Origin: Cyanobacterium stanieri LEGE 03274
GTDB taxonomy: Bacteria > Cyanobacteriota > Cyanobacteriia > Cyanobacteriales > Cyanobacteriaceae
Length of the DNA: 64,000 bases
Assembly (NCBI RefSeq): GCF_015207825.1
Contig: NZ_JADEWC010000001.1
Span: 146,646 to 210,645, forward strand
Direction of reading: 5' to 3'
Shown here: one piece after another, positions 1-9,325 of the stretch
Position numbering within the stretch: the first letter of the stretch is position 1
Layout of the letters: each line of letters starts with the position of its first letter
Notes under the pieces: model-generated
What the model saw: the letters and a program-made list of their open reading frames with translations, nothing else
Databases searched by the model: none
What the model was told of the DNA's origin: nothing
Made by a program: the position numbers and the translations under genes

Positions 1-563
1 TTTTTCAGGAACAAGATATTAGCCAATTATCTCCCCAATCCATGATCAGTTTGCGTCGAGAAATGCAAATGATTTTCCAAGATCCCCATGCTTGTCTTAA
101 CCCTCTTATAACGGTGGAAAAGGCGATCGCAGAACCTCTCATAATCCATAAATTGGCGGATAAAACAGAAATTAGGTCAAAAGTGACCCAAATGCTAGAA
201 AAAGTAGGTCTATGCCCTCCAGAAGATTATCTGAGACGGTATCCCAAAGAACTATCAGGGGGTCAACAACAACGAGTGGCGATCGCCCGAGCCTTAATTA
301 CTAATCCCAAATTGCTAATCTGTGATGAGCCTGTGAGTATGTTAGATGCTACCGTACAAGACCAAGTCTTACAATTAATGTTAGATTTGAAACAAGAATT
401 TCAACTTACCTATCTATTTATCACCCATGATTTGAGTGTGGCTCGGTATATGTGCGATCGTATTGCCGTCATGAATCAAGGGAAAATAGTTGAACAAGGC
501 ATCACCGAGGAAATTTTCATGCACCCGCAACATCCTTACACACAGAAATTATTAACACAGTGA
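1..563 (+). CDS. Oligopeptide/dipeptide-type ABC transporter ATP-binding protein (5' end missing)
   Basis: This is the C-terminal part of an ABC ATPase of the OppF/DppF type, which powers uptake of peptides or similar solutes across the inner membrane. The reading frame is open from base 3, so the true start and the Walker A motif lie before the window. Counting from the Met at 42, the Q-loop (MIFQDP) is at residues 10-15, the signature LSGGQ at 71-75, Walker B (LLICDEP) at 91-97 and the switch His at 129. The tail HPQHPYTQKLL is the short oligopeptide-transporter extension typical of this subfamily. It is followed at once by a tRNA gene on the other strand. Substrate cannot be told from sequence. 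Confidence 0.9.
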   Translation, partial: FQEQDISQLSPQSMISLRREMQMIFQDPHACLNPLITVEKAIAEPLIIHKLADKTEIRSKVTQMLEKVGLCPPEDYLRRYPKELSGGQQQRVAIARALITNPKLLICDEPVSMLDATVQDQVLQLMLDLKQEFQLTYLFITHDLSVARYMCDRIAVMNQGKIVEQGITEEIFMHPQHPYTQKLLTQ

Positions 564-567
564 AACA

Positions 568-641
568 TCGGGATGACAGGATTTGAACCTGCGGCCCCTT
601 CGTCCCGAACGAAGTGCGCTACCAAGCTGCGCCACATCCCG
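568..641 (-). tRNA. trnP-CGG: tRNA-Pro(CGG)
   Basis: Read on the minus strand, a 7-bp acceptor stem (CGGGATG with CATCCCG) encloses a D arm (GCGCAGCTTGGTAGCGC), an anticodon stem CTTCG/CGAAG with loop TTCGGGA, and a T arm with GGTTCAAATCC. Loop positions 34-36 read CGG, so it decodes the proline codon CCG. The discriminator base is A and no CCA is encoded. It resembles bacterial proK-type tRNAs closely. Confidence 0.95.
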
Positions 642-680
642 TTGACCATAAAATATGATAACATTTTTGGTTATTCTTGG

Positions 681-1073
681 CTAGGAATCTTGGTCTTCGG
701 GTAAAGAGGAGTAATTTTGCCATGTTTTAACTCCTGCTTTTAATCCAGCCCAAATACTTTTACTTTTCACTTGAACGTTATTAATCTGTTTTTTGGCTTC
801 ATTGAGATTATTATCAATTTGTTTACTAACGGAAGAAACGCTTTTAACCCCTTGTTTTACTTCCCCTGTTAATTGGGTGATTTCATGGTTTGTGGCTTTT
901 AGGGATTCGATGGTATCAGGAAATTCTTTGTTAAGGGTGTCGAGTAGTTTTTCAGCACTACGGGCAGTATTTGTTAGTTGTTGAGCGACGGGAATAAGGG
1001 CAATTAAAACGGCAGTGAGACTAAGGGCAACGAGGGCAAAGGATAATCCTAACCAAATGATGGGATTATTCAT
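681..1073 (-). CDS. DUF948-type membrane-anchored coiled-coil protein
   Basis: This 130-residue protein has one N-terminal transmembrane helix (about residues 5-30) followed by a long heptad-rich segment (about 35-110) full of polar residues. That layout matches the DUF948 family of small general-stress-type proteins whose molecular role is not known. It lies 6 bp downstream of the YtxH-like gene on the same strand, so the two are almost certainly co-transcribed. In other bacteria DUF948 and YtxH proteins also occur as neighbours, which supports both calls. The family assignment is from overall character rather than a catalytic motif. Confidence 0.7.
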   Translation of the reverse strand: MNNPIIWLGLSFALVALSLTAVLIALIPVAQQLTNTARSAEKLLDTLNKEFPDTIESLKATNHEITQLTGEVKQGVKSVSSVSKQIDNNLNEAKKQINNVQVKSKSIWAGLKAGVKTWQNYSSLPEDQDS

Positions 1074-1079
1074 AGATAT

Positions 1080-1388
1080 TTATTTTTCTTCTTCTTCTTG
1101 ATTAGTTTCTTCTTTACTGGCTTCTAATCCTGCGGCGATCGCAACTTTGAGCCTTGTTAAAGTATGTTCCCAATTATCAAGCGCCGATGCTGATAAACGA
1201 TTACTATTAATTTTTAGGGTAGAGGATAAATCTTCTGCCATTTCTGGAAGGGCTTGGGCAGTTTTTTTTAACATCTGACGATTTTCTTTTCCGCTTCTCG
1301 GGGTGAAAAAAATAGAGGCGATCGCACCTAGACTACCCCCCAATAATAAACCACCAATAAAAGCCGTCTTATTCTTATCTTCACTCAT
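1080..1388 (-). CDS. YtxH domain-containing protein
   Basis: This is a 102-residue protein with a short hydrophobic, glycine-rich N-terminal segment (residues 10-28, GGLLLGGSLGAIASI) followed by the tell-tale FFTPRSGKENR motif, then a helical, charged tail. This is the signature of the YtxH family, small membrane-associated proteins linked to general stress responses in Firmicutes and widespread in cyanobacteria. The exact role is unknown. It is the first gene of a two-gene unit with the DUF948-type gene at 681-1073. An acidic run (EEEEEK) closes the protein. Confidence 0.75.
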   Translation of the reverse strand: MSEDKNKTAFIGGLLLGGSLGAIASIFFTPRSGKENRQMLKKTAQALPEMAEDLSSTLKINSNRLSASALDNWEHTLTRLKVAIAAGLEASKEETNQEEEEK

Positions 1389-1463
1389 GGTCTAATTAAT
1401 CAATAACAATAAACCTCTATTTCTTAGTTTAACTGAGATTGTAAATTGTCAAACAATCAAACA

Positions 1464-1493
1464 CAAAAAAAGGAGCAGATATTATCCACTCCT
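1464..1493 (-). terminator. Rho-independent terminator of the aldolase gene
   Basis: On the minus strand GGAGTGGATAATATCTGCTCC folds into a hairpin (GGAG/CTCC, two G-U pairs, GAT/ATC) followed directly by seven T. It begins about 25 bp after the aldolase stop codon. Confidence 0.75.
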
Positions 1494-1517
1494 CTAAATT
1501 AGACTACAGCCTTAAAA

Positions 1518-2597
1518 CTATACAGCTACAGTTTTCTTGGTAGTCGCAGCTAACTCACCACTAGCATATTTAGCAGCAAAATCATCTAAGCTAACTTGCT
1601 TAATTTTACTTGCATTACCAGCAGTCCAGAACTGCTCATAACGATCTAAACATACTTGCTTCATGTACTTCATAGAAGGTTTCAAGAAGTGACGAGGATC
1701 GAAGTTAGAAGGATCTTTTGCCGCCGCCTCACGGATAGCCGCAGTAATAGCTAAACGGTTGTCAGTGTCAATATTTACCTTACGAACACCACTCTTAATA
1801 CCTTTTTGGATTTCCTCTACGGGTACACCATAGGTTTCAGGGATTTGACCACCATATTCGTTGATCATATCTAACCACTCTTGGGGTACAGAAGAAGAAC
1901 CGTGCATTACTAAGTGGGTGTTAGGTAATTTGGCGTGAATTTCTTCGATACGGCTGATAGCGAGGATTTCACCAGTGGGCTTACGGGTAAATTTGTAAGC
2001 ACCGTGGCTAGTACCGATGGCAACGGCTAAAGCGTCAACCTGGGTGCGCTCTACGAACTCCACTGCTTCATCGGGATCGGTTAATAATTGGGAATGGTCT
2101 AATTTTCCTTCAAAACCGTGACCGTCTTCGGCTTCACCCATACCGGTTTCCAGAGAGCCTAAACAACCCAATTCACCCTCAACACTAGCACCAACAGAGT
2201 GAGCTACTTTAACAACTTCTGCGGTTACGTTGACGTTATATTCAAAACTAGCAGGGGTTTTAGCATCTTCTTGTAAAGAACCATCCATCATAACGCTAGT
2301 AAAACCGTTACGGATAGCAGAATAACAAGTTGCAGGGCTATTACCATGATCTTGGTGCATAGCCACAGGGATATGAGGATAGGTTTCGGTAGCCGCTAAG
2401 ATGAGGTGACGAAGGAAGTTTTCTCCAGCATATTTACGAGCGCCACGGGAAGCCTGTAGAATAACAGGACTATCAGCTTCATTGGCTGCGTCCATGATAG
2501 AAAGAATTTGTTCGAGGTTATTTACGTTAAACGCAGGGATGCCATAACCATTTTCTGCTGCATGGTCAAGCAGAAGTCTCATAGGAACTAAAGCCAT
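1518..2597 (-). CDS. fbaA: Fructose-bisphosphate aldolase, class II (Calvin-cycle subtype)
   Basis: The enzyme interconverts fructose-1,6-bisphosphate with glyceraldehyde-3-phosphate and dihydroxyacetone phosphate, and in cyanobacteria also makes sedoheptulose bisphosphate in the Calvin cycle. The 359-residue length and sequence match the zinc-dependent class II enzyme. The HQDH motif (residues 81-84) carries a catalytic Asp and a metal-binding His, and VMMDGS follows at 102-107. The later motifs [13 protein letters not shown] and VNIDTDNR (phosphate and dihydroxyacetone phosphate binding) are all present. The gene stands alone with its own terminator. It has about 240 bp of upstream non-coding DNA that includes a heptad repeat at 2751-2776. 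Confidence 0.96.
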   Translation of the reverse strand: MALVPMRLLLDHAAENGYGIPAFNVNNLEQILSIMDAANEADSPVILQASRGARKYAGENFLRHLILAATETYPHIPVAMHQDHGNSPATCYSAIRNGFTSVMMDGSLQEDAKTPASFEYNVNVTAEVVKVAHSVGASVEGELGCLGSLETGMGEAEDGHGFEGKLDHSQLLTDPDEAVEFVERTQVDALAVAIGTSHGAYKFTRKPTGEILAISRIEEIHAKLPNTHLVMHGSSSVPQEWLDMINEYGGQIPETYGVPVEEIQKGIKSGVRKVNIDTDNRLAITAAIREAAAKDPSNFDPRHFLKPSMKYMKQVCLDRYEQFWTAGNASKIKQVSLDDFAAKYASGELAATTKKTVAV

Positions 2598-2750
2598 AAA
2601 TTGCCTCCGTTAAATTTTTTTTATAGTAATTTAAGATTTTCTATGTTAAGGATCTTAACTCATTATGGTTTGATCTTCAGATATTTTTCAGATTTTTGTC
2701 TTAATCTGCTCGAAAAAACTGATCATAATCAAAATAATCTCAGGAAGACG

Positions 2751-2776
2751 GAACGGGGAATAGGGAATAAGCAATA
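2751..2776. repeat. Heptad short tandem repeat (GGGGAAT/AGGGAAT type)
   Basis: GGAACGGGGAATAGGGAATA is a run of imperfect 7-mers, the short tandemly repeated repetitive (STRR) kind of DNA known from cyanobacteria. Similar runs occur at 6055, 18941, 21477 and 27331. Confidence 0.7.
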
Positions 2777-2837
2777 AAATAGTTGTCAATTCTTTACAAG
2801 ACCATAAATTTTATCCCGAACTCAGATTAACCATTAA

Positions 2838-3170
2838 CTAGCTTTCTTGTTTGGTGGCGAAGCTCCAAATTTTCCAAGCCCCTAAACAAAGGGTACAATT
2901 ACCAATAACAGTAGTAAGAGCTTGGATGGTAACGAGCCATTCTAAACGGGGTAAATTATCATAAAAATGCCAAGTACAAGCACACATGGCGCTAACAAGG
3001 GCGGGTAACATTCCCCATGCTAACCAACGCCAACTATCTTCCCCTGTTACTTCTGCGTAACGCCAGATAAACCAAATGGCGGCTATCCATTCGATGACGC
3101 TAGAAACATGGACTATCCAAGTGGGAATTGATAATGCGTGCATGATTTCTGTTTCAAAATAACTACTCAT
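2838..3170 (-). CDS. Ycf49-like / DUF2499 membrane protein
   Basis: A 110-residue integral membrane protein with three predicted helices (about residues 14-36, 47-67 and 78-104). The sequence features HALSIPTWIVHVSSVIEW, ACTWHFYDN and an NCTLCLGAW segment match the DUF2499 family, which includes the plastid-encoded Ycf49 of some algae. The family is nearly restricted to cyanobacteria and plastids. Its function is unknown, though that distribution points to a thylakoid or photosynthesis-linked role (inference). The gene sits 12 bp downstream of the acetyltransferase-like gene on the same strand, so the two may be co-transcribed. Confidence 0.8.
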   Translation of the reverse strand: MSSYFETEIMHALSIPTWIVHVSSVIEWIAAIWFIWRYAEVTGEDSWRWLAWGMLPALVSAMCACTWHFYDNLPRLEWLVTIQALTTVIGNCTLCLGAWKIWSFATKQES

Positions 3171-3182
3171 TGCTGATTATGT

Positions 3183-3803
3183 TTATCTTAGCTCTTGTTT
3201 TACTTTTTCCCCATCTCTTTTAATAATGTAGGCGGGAATTCCCACCACTACGCAGTTAGGGGGTACATTTTTGGTGACTACGGCATTGGCGCCGATTACT
3301 ACGTTATCACCGATTTCGATGTTGCCGATCACTTTTGCCCCTGCGGTAATTCTGACGTTATTACCAATTTTTGGTCTGCCTGTTTTGTCTTTGTAGCCGA
3401 TGGTTACTTGTTGATTTATCCAGCAATTTTCGCCCATGTCTGCCATAATGATGGTACTGAAACCGTGCTGAATGAATAAGCCTCCACCGATATTACAGGA
3501 TTCATCAAGGAAGAAATAACCACAGGGACGATAAATTATTTTCAGAATTTGGCTGATGATTTTGGCTGTTAGGTTTCCTTTTTTTAGGCGAAAGTAGTAT
3601 AAGTTTCGATATTCGGGAGCGTTTTTTAAGAGTGTAATTAGTTGAATTATTAGATTTTTTGATTGTATAGATAGATACTCAACCCATTTTTGATTATCTT
3701 GTTTTATTAGCTCTTTTTCTGTGGTAAAATAATAAGGAATTAGGAGGGGGAAAAAAATAATTATTTCAATATAAAACCATAGTTTTTTAAGAGTTTTTTT
3801 CAT
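3183..3803 (-). CDS. Serine acetyltransferase-like hexapeptide-repeat protein
   Basis: The C-terminal half (about residues 100-195) is a left-handed beta-helix of hexapeptide repeats, with IGNNVRI, VIGNIEI and VVIGANAVV, ending in the GIPA motif (188-191) typical of acetyl-CoA-dependent O-acetyltransferases. Residues CNIGGGLFIQHG (103-114) match the CysE/capsule acetyltransferase region with its active-site His113. The N-terminal half is lysine-rich, contains a hydrophobic stretch (10-27), and does not look like the full CysE helical domain. It may therefore acetylate a sugar in a surface polysaccharide rather than serine. Substrate is undecided. Confidence 0.75.
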   Translation of the reverse strand: MKKTLKKLWFYIEIIIFFPLLIPYYFTTEKELIKQDNQKWVEYLSIQSKNLIIQLITLLKNAPEYRNLYYFRLKKGNLTAKIISQILKIIYRPCGYFFLDESCNIGGGLFIQHGFSTIIMADMGENCWINQQVTIGYKDKTGRPKIGNNVRITAGAKVIGNIEIGDNVVIGANAVVTKNVPPNCVVVGIPAYIIKRDGEKVKQELR

Positions 3804-3839
3804 CTATTTCAAGATTAACAGCAATGTAAAATAATTTGA

Positions 3840-3880
3840 ACTAAATTCCCTGACCCCCTTATTAAAGGGGGAGTTTAGTT
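3840..3880 (-). terminator. Possible hairpin terminator after pgi
   Basis: CCCCCTTATTAAAGGGGG forms a strong hairpin extended by flanking CTAAA/TTTAG pairing. There is no clear T run, so it may equally be an RNA 3'-end stabiliser. It lies just after the pgi stop codon. Confidence 0.45.
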
Positions 3881-3896
3881 AATAACTAATGTTACT

Positions 3897-5516
3897 TTAG
3901 GAATGATATTGGACGATTAATTGACTAGGTGAGGTGCGTCCTGCGGAGCATATCCTTTCGGGATCGCCCTTAATATTTATACCTCTATTATTAGCCTCTA
4001 AATGGCGTAAAATTTTATAAATAGCTTCTATTTCTTGAGGATCAACTTGATTAGCAATATCCGCAATTGTCAGAGAATTATTTGAGCTTTTAACTACTTC
4101 TAAAACCCTCTTTTGTAAATCTAAAATAGAAGCAGCTGCCTTTTTACCAGCCTCAACCCCGGGTTGGTGGTAAGCATTAATATTAATTAAATAAGCATAG
4201 ATACTAACAGCCCTTTCATAGAGTGCAATTAAAGCACCAATCATTTTTGGCGTAACCTCATTAATAGTAACCGTAATGGAGTCCCTACCGTTGTCATAGA
4301 GAGCTTTTCTCGTACCCTGTAACAGCCCCGAAAGGTAATCACCACTGGTGATGTTTGGCTCTAACTCCAAGGAATTTCCAGCCCTATCTTTTAATACCTC
4401 AATAAAAGTAACAAAGAAATTGGCAACCCCTTCCCTCAACTGTTGCACATAGGCGTGTTGATCCGTTGAACCTTTGTTACCATATACAGCAATACCCTGA
4501 TAAACTTTGTTTCCGTCCAAGTCTTCTTCTTTACCCAAAGACTCCATCACCAACTGTTGTAGATAACGGCTAAACAATAATAAACTATCTTTGTAGGGTA
4601 AAATTACCATGTCTTTTTCCCCCTTACCATTCCCTGCATAATACCAACCAAGGGCAAGAAGGGCGGCAGGATTTTTTTTCACATCGGGGATACGGGTAGC
4701 CATATCCATTTCCTTTGCCCCATCTAACATTCCTTGAATATCGATGCCTTCTAGGGCGGCAGGTAACAATCCCACGGCGGATAATTCTGAGGTGCGCCCC
4801 CCTACCCAATCAAACATGGCAAAACATTCTAGCCATTTTTCTTCCTGAACAATTTTATATAATTTACTGCTATCATCGGGCATGGTGATGGCTACGGCAT
4901 AATCGGCAAAGTTTAAGCCTTTATCTGTATAGGCTTTTTTGGCTTCCAACATCCCGTTACGGGTTTCGGGAGTGCCTCCTGATTTACTGATTACTAATAC
5001 TAGGGTAGTTTTTAGTTTATCTCCAATTTGGGCTAAGGTGCGATCGATTCCTGCGGGATCTGTGTTATCAATAAAGTGAATCTTTAAAGGAGGATGGGTT
5101 GTGGTGAGGGCAGAAGAAACAAATTGAGGGCCTAAAGCTGAGCCTCCAATACCAATTGACAATAAATCGGTAAACTTTTCCCCATCAGGGGTGGTTATAT
5201 TACCTGAATGAATATCCGTGGCAAATGCTTTTATTTTCGTCAAACTATCATTTATTTCTTTTTTTATCTCCTGATTAGGGGCTATATCTACATTGCGTAA
5301 CCAATAATGCCCCACCATTCTTTTTTCATCAGGATTAGCAATGGCGCCTTGCTCTAATTTTGCTACCGCCTCAAAAGCATCAACAAATTTTGGTTGTAAA
5401 TTGTTGTAAAAATCATCATCAAAACCCATGCGACTTATATCAACATAAAGCCCTAAACCTTCGTGATAATAAAGCCAGTCTTGATAACGTTGCCACAATT
5501 GTAAATTATCCATCAT
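3897..5516 (-). CDS. pgi: Glucose-6-phosphate isomerase
   Basis: Pgi interconverts glucose-6-phosphate and fructose-6-phosphate, linking the Calvin cycle, glycogen and the oxidative pentose phosphate route. Residues GIGGSALGP (122-130), [10 protein letters not shown] (178-187), the ESLGKE segment with the catalytic Glu at 325, QHAY with catalytic His354 and the C-terminal Lys458 are all visible. At 539 residues it is near normal length for the cyanobacterial enzyme. The last about 20 residues (from 517, [10 protein letters not shown]...) are encoded by a sequence that looks like a dispersed cyanobacterial repeat and are probably not part of the fold. Two adjacent ATG codons could serve as start. 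Confidence 0.96.
   Translation of the reverse strand: MMDNLQLWQRYQDWLYYHEGLGLYVDISRMGFDDDFYNNLQPKFVDAFEAVAKLEQGAIANPDEKRMVGHYWLRNVDIAPNQEIKKEINDSLTKIKAFATDIHSGNITTPDGEKFTDLLSIGIGGSALGPQFVSSALTTTHPPLKIHFIDNTDPAGIDRTLAQIGDKLKTTLVLVISKSGGTPETRNGMLEAKKAYTDKGLNFADYAVAITMPDDSSKLYKIVQEEKWLECFAMFDWVGGRTSELSAVGLLPAALEGIDIQGMLDGAKEMDMATRIPDVKKNPAALLALGWYYAGNGKGEKDMVILPYKDSLLLFSRYLQQLVMESLGKEEDLDGNKVYQGIAVYGNKGSTDQHAYVQQLREGVANFFVTFIEVLKDRAGNSLELEPNITSGDYLSGLLQGTRKALYDNGRDSITVTINEVTPKMIGALIALYERAVSIYAYLININAYHQPGVEAGKKAAASILDLQKRVLEVVKSSNNSLTIADIANQVDPQEIEAIYKILRHLEANNRGINIKGDPERICSAGRTSPSQLIVQYHS
3927..3968 (-). repeat. Repeat-like segment overprinting the pgi 3' end
   Basis: On the minus strand the segment contains GATCCCGAAAGGATATGCTC, which I recall as part of a common dispersed repeat in other cyanobacteria. 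It encodes residues 517-530 of Pgi. There is only one copy in this window, so the repeat status is from memory, not shown here. Confidence 0.35.
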
Positions 5517-5723
5517 CTTTTATTTAATCTGATTCTGTTCTTATTATGATCGACAATCAACAGAAAACAACCTTGTTTTTAGTAAAATCAGTCAAGATTA
5601 CTTTCTTTTAGTGATCGTTAATCTTTAATTAATTTATGCTAAAAGTATCAAATTAACAGCATTTTTAATTTTTAACCTAACTCCTAAAACTCACCTTGAT
5701 TCAAGTAATTTTGGTGATATACT

Positions 5724-5879
5724 CTAATTAAACTTAGCTTTTGCCCGTTGATAAACTTCCACTGTAATAGTTACTTCTCCATTTTCTTGGGCAAACTTTT
5801 CAATCTTCTTTCTGGCGGCAGGGCGTACAAAAAAAGGTATTTCTTTCAATTTTGCTTCTGCTTCTGAAGTCCATTCCAT
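5724..5879 (-). CDS. PCP_red-type small protein (protochlorophyllide reductase C-terminal-like domain)
   Basis: This is a 51-codon gene too short for most ORF callers. It starts with MEWTSEAEAKLKEIPFFVR and continues with PAARKKIEKFAQENG and ITVEVYQRAK. That pattern (WT.EAE..L..IP.FVR......E.YA...G...IT.EV...A) is the PCP_red domain found at the end of the BchB/ChlB subunit of dark-operative protochlorophyllide reductase and, in many phototrophs, as a stand-alone small protein. The length is right for the domain alone. The stand-alone form has no established function. It lies about 200 bp upstream of pgi on the same strand. Confidence 0.8.
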   Translation of the reverse strand: MEWTSEAEAKLKEIPFFVRPAARKKIEKFAQENGEVTITVEVYQRAKAKFN

Positions 5880-6588
5880 AAATTTTTTTGATTACTGATT
5901 ATTTTGTAAGGCAATTGTACCTTGAAAAATATGGTAATTGAAAGTTACCATTGTTACTTTTTTCTTTTAAAGCGGTGATGATTAAGCTGATTTCTATGCA
6001 AAACACAGAATAATTTGGCGTTGGTGAATTAAGATATAATTTTTAGTTTTGTTTGGCAATGGGGAATGGGCAATAGTAATAATAGTATAGTTTTAATACT
6101 ATACACTTACTGTAATTTAATAATGTTTCATGCTCAAAATCAGCAATGCCAATAATTTTAAGGTGTTAGCTATTGGGGTGTTTCTCATGTTGAACATTAT
6201 TTTTTGTTTGGGAGGAGAATCAATAATGGTGAGAAATAATATTTTGACATTTTAATTGTTAAGGTAATTCAATTATAGTTCACGCCACGATCCTTGCAAT
6301 GGGATGATTAAAAAAATTTCTTTTTATTTACTCTATAATTTTTATTTTCTTATCAGTAGTAAATTATTTAGGTAAATGATAGGCTAGATTGTTTTTATTT
6401 CAATGATAAAGATTATTTTTTATAACTTGATGTATTACATTATGATTACGCTTACATCATACTTTGTAACATCAAATCAAGGATATTTTACAATATAAAT
6501 ACTTTTTTTCATAATGTATTTGTTATTACACCCATTTTATATAAATATGTTCTAACATGTTCATAAATCTTAAGAAAATATTAAAAAT
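5880..6588. other. AT-rich intergenic region
   Basis: No convincing gene is seen in these 709 bases. The stretch holds a heptad repeat (6055-6076, GGCAATGGGGAATGGGCAAT) and an inverted repeat (ATAGTAT at 6082-6088 with ATACTAT at 6096-6102). The last 200 bases are very AT-rich and presumably carry the promoter of the pentapeptide-repeat gene. Confidence 0.6.
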
Positions 6589-7473
6589 ATGATTGACTTC
6601 CTAAGTTTTCTGGCTTCTAATAGTGTTTTGGAGTGGAATCAATGGAGAAAAGAAAATCCTGATGTGATTCCAAATTTGAGTGGAGTTGATTTAACAAAAA
6701 GAGATTTAAAGAATATCAATCTTAGTTGGGCAATATTATCTGATACAAATTTGGCGGGAGTTAATTTAAATCAAGCTAATTGTAGTAATGCTAATTTTGA
6801 GGGGGCTAATTTAAGTGAAGCTATTATCCGCAAAAGTAATTTTAGCAAAGCAAATATGACTAATGTAACTTTAGTCAAAAGCAATATTAAGGACACAGAT
6901 TTTAGTAATGCAAACTTAAAGAATGCAGACTTAACGAAAGCTAAATTAATCGAATGTTATTTCATTAAAAGCCATTTAAAACTAGCTACTTTCACAGAAG
7001 CTAATTTGAGTAACTCCTATTTCACCCAAGGAAATTTAGAAGATGCAGATTTGATGGGTTGCAATTTAAATAACGTTGATTTGAGTAATGTCAATGCGTC
7101 GGGGGCAAATTTTACAAAAGCTGATTTGACGGGAATAACTATCGAGGAGTGGATAATCAGCAAAGCAACAAAACTTGATCAAGTTTATTGTAAGTATTTT
7201 TATGATGAATTACGGCAGAAGATAGGCAATGATACCTCTAAATTAATTAATTTTGAGATTTTAATGAATGAAAGCAATAAGAGTAATATAAGTAACTTAG
7301 ATAATAGAGTTTCTGGCTATGATGATACTCCTGCACTATTAAACAGAAATATATCTTACATCAACAAAAAAGCTGATGAGGTGGATTTTAAACAAAAATA
7401 TCTAAATTCTTCCATTAAAAGATTACAAAATAGATGGAAAAATTCTCGTGATTCATTCGTTGTCAATGAATAG
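6589..7473 (+). CDS. Pentapeptide-repeat protein
   Basis: The 294-residue protein carries a long run of A(N/D)LXX pentapeptides from about residue 30 to 190, for example ANFEGANLSEA, ADLTKAKL, ADLMGCNL and ADLTG. These stack into a right-handed quadrilateral beta-helix. The C-terminal 100 residues are polar and lack repeats. The N-terminal sequence up to residue 30 (NSVLEWNQWRKENPDVIPNLSG) is of the type often found capping cyanobacterial pentapeptide proteins. There is no signal peptide, so it is probably cytoplasmic. Such proteins are numerous in cyanobacteria and mostly of unknown role. Its neighbours give no hint; it is divergent from the pgi block and convergent with the iron cluster. 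Confidence 0.85.
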   Translation: MIDFLSFLASNSVLEWNQWRKENPDVIPNLSGVDLTKRDLKNINLSWAILSDTNLAGVNLNQANCSNANFEGANLSEAIIRKSNFSKANMTNVTLVKSNIKDTDFSNANLKNADLTKAKLIECYFIKSHLKLATFTEANLSNSYFTQGNLEDADLMGCNLNNVDLSNVNASGANFTKADLTGITIEEWIISKATKLDQVYCKYFYDELRQKIGNDTSKLINFEILMNESNKSNISNLDNRVSGYDDTPALLNRNISYINKKADEVDFKQKYLNSSIKRLQNRWKNSRDSFVVNE

Positions 7474-7640
7474 ACTAAAAGGGTTTGTTATTATTTGACT
7501 AACGTTGTGGAAAAAAAATGATTAGTCTTTGGTTTGGGGTGTTAGGTATCCAATTTTAAATAAAAAAAATCGTTATTTTCTTTTGTAAAAATAATAAAGA
7601 TAAAGGCTAATTAAACTCACTATATAAGTAGTGCATCCGT

Positions 7641-8948
7641 TTAATCGTTAATATCAATTAATCTATTTTCTAAGTCATTTAACACTCGAATGCGGAAAGC
7701 AATTAAACTAATAACTACTCCCAAAAAAGAAAATAAACTATATTGTAAAGCCATACCACTTCCCTCACCAGCACCAAAAATAAAGTTAAAAATTGAGCCA
7801 CTATTAAAATACTTCTCGAAAACATTATCCGCTAAAAATCCCGAAATTAATAAACCCACAGGAGACATTATCTGAGCTATAAAATAACGGGATGCAAATA
7901 CCCTTCCTTGAATAGAAGGCTCAACCTTAGAAAGCCAAATTGATTGATTACAACTACCAACCAAAGGAGCAAAAAAAGACATTAAAAAAGCTGATACCAT
8001 CCAGAAAGAAGGAATTTGAAATATACCAATTAAAATACTGTTAAATTCTGTCAAAAAATTACCTAATAACAATCCTTTTACTCGATTTCTAAATCCTCTC
8101 CACAGAGTTAAACTGATTCCCCCCACTACTCCACCCATGCCCATAGCCCCTTGAATCATAGCTAATATAGTTCCTGAGTTGTTAGTTCGAGCTAAAATCA
8201 TAGCAGGAAATATACCCCAAGCAATGTTACTGACGAAATTAGTGATTAATAGGAAAATAAGTAAAGCTAGTAAACTAGAATTGTTGAAAATATAGCGAAA
8301 ACCAAAAGTTAATTTATCTCTTAAGTTTTCCTGACAATTAAAGTTGTGAGTTGGTTGGGGTATCTTAACAATGATAACTGTGAAAATAGCAATAAAAAAG
8401 GTTAATAAATCAATAATTAAAATGCTACTTAACCCCTGTTGATAATAAAAAAAGGTTGCTAAAAAAGGGGCTAATATTTCTCCTGCAGAATAGGTTAAAT
8501 AATCTTCCATTACTGTGGCTCTAGCATAATCTTTTTTTGGTACAATCATCGCCATGGATGTGGAAAAAGCTAAGTCTTGAAAGTAGCTAAATAATCCGTT
8601 AACTGCGCCTGTACAATATAAATGCCAAATTTGTAAATTATCAGTGAGTAATAAGGTTAAAATTGCCATGGTGGAAATTCCTGCAACGGTATCCCCCAAC
8701 ATCATCAAATATTTACGGTTAAAACTATCTACGATTACCCCTGCAAATAAAGAAGCGATAATCCTTGGTGCTTGTACAAAGAAGATAATTAGTGCTAAAG
8801 GGGTAGCTTTTTCGGTGGCTTCCCATGCCCATAGGGTGATGGCAAAATTGGTCATTTGTGTGCCAATGGTTGAGAGGGTAATGCCTACCCATAATGTTAA
8901 AAATGTGTTGAGATTTTTAGGTTTATTTACTAGTTTTTTTTTCAGCAT
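7641..8948 (-). CDS. MFS transporter of the siderophore cluster (EntS-like)
   Basis: A 435-residue major facilitator with about twelve hydrophobic helices and an N-terminal polar segment. It is the kind of MFS protein (enterobactin-exporter EntS / DHA3-like) that goes with siderophore genes. Its start overlaps the end of the DUF1636 gene by 26 bp, so the two are translationally coupled. It is the last gene of the iron-uptake block. No siderophore biosynthesis gene is present in the window. It could therefore export a siderophore made elsewhere, recycle the desferri-siderophore, or carry the ferric complex. Direction is not decidable from sequence. Confidence 0.8.
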   Translation of the reverse strand: MLKKKLVNKPKNLNTFLTLWVGITLSTIGTQMTNFAITLWAWEATEKATPLALIIFFVQAPRIIASLFAGVIVDSFNRKYLMMLGDTVAGISTMAILTLLLTDNLQIWHLYCTGAVNGLFSYFQDLAFSTSMAMIVPKKDYARATVMEDYLTYSAGEILAPFLATFFYYQQGLSSILIIDLLTFFIAIFTVIIVKIPQPTHNFNCQENLRDKLTFGFRYIFNNSSLLALLIFLLITNFVSNIAWGIFPAMILARTNNSGTILAMIQGAMGMGGVVGGISLTLWRGFRNRVKGLLLGNFLTEFNSILIGIFQIPSFWMVSAFLMSFFAPLVGSCNQSIWLSKVEPSIQGRVFASRYFIAQIMSPVGLLISGFLADNVFEKYFNSGSIFNFIFGAGEGSGMALQYSLFSFLGVVISLIAFRIRVLNDLENRLIDIND

Positions 8949-9318
8949 AGGTATCTACTGCGGGTACTCTGACGAGAAGTTTTTCTTTTAAAATTTCGGG
9001 TACTTTTGCGGGTAAGATATAGCCGTTTTCGCTTTCTGTATATAGTTCTCCAAATTCTAATAAGGCTTGATAATATTCTTCTTGCAATGGGGGAATATTG
9101 ACAAAATGATAGGTATATTTGTTATTAGCTAAAAATGATACTGCACAGGGTTGGTTACACGTCCATAAACAGCCACTTTTTATAATTTCTATGGATGATT
9201 GTTCTGCTTCTTTGATGAGGTTTTCATAAAGATAATATCCCCCTGTTTTCCCTTCTATTTTTTCTATTTCAGGGGATATTTGGCAGGATTTACAGATAAA
9301 TAATTTTTCTTTTTTCAT
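8923..9318 (-). CDS. DUF1636 family protein, likely thioredoxin-fold [2Fe-2S] protein
   Basis: The 131-residue protein has Cys9 and Cys12 near the N-terminus and Cys50, Cys54 and Cys58 in a SGCLWTCNQPC segment. The spacing resembles thioredoxin-like [2Fe-2S] ferredoxins and fits the DUF1636 family, which is poorly characterised. It sits 7 bp after the binding-protein gene and overlaps the MFS gene, in the middle of the siderophore unit. That placement suggests an iron-related role such as reductive iron release from the siderophore or iron sensing; this is inference from context. No membrane segment or signal peptide is seen, so it should be cytoplasmic. Confidence 0.75.
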   Translation of the reverse strand: MKKEKLFICKSCQISPEIEKIEGKTGGYYLYENLIKEAEQSSIEIIKSGCLWTCNQPCAVSFLANNKYTYHFVNIPPLQEEYYQALLEFGELYTESENGYILPAKVPEILKEKLLVRVPAVDTYAEKKTSK

Positions 9319-9325
9319 AATAATT

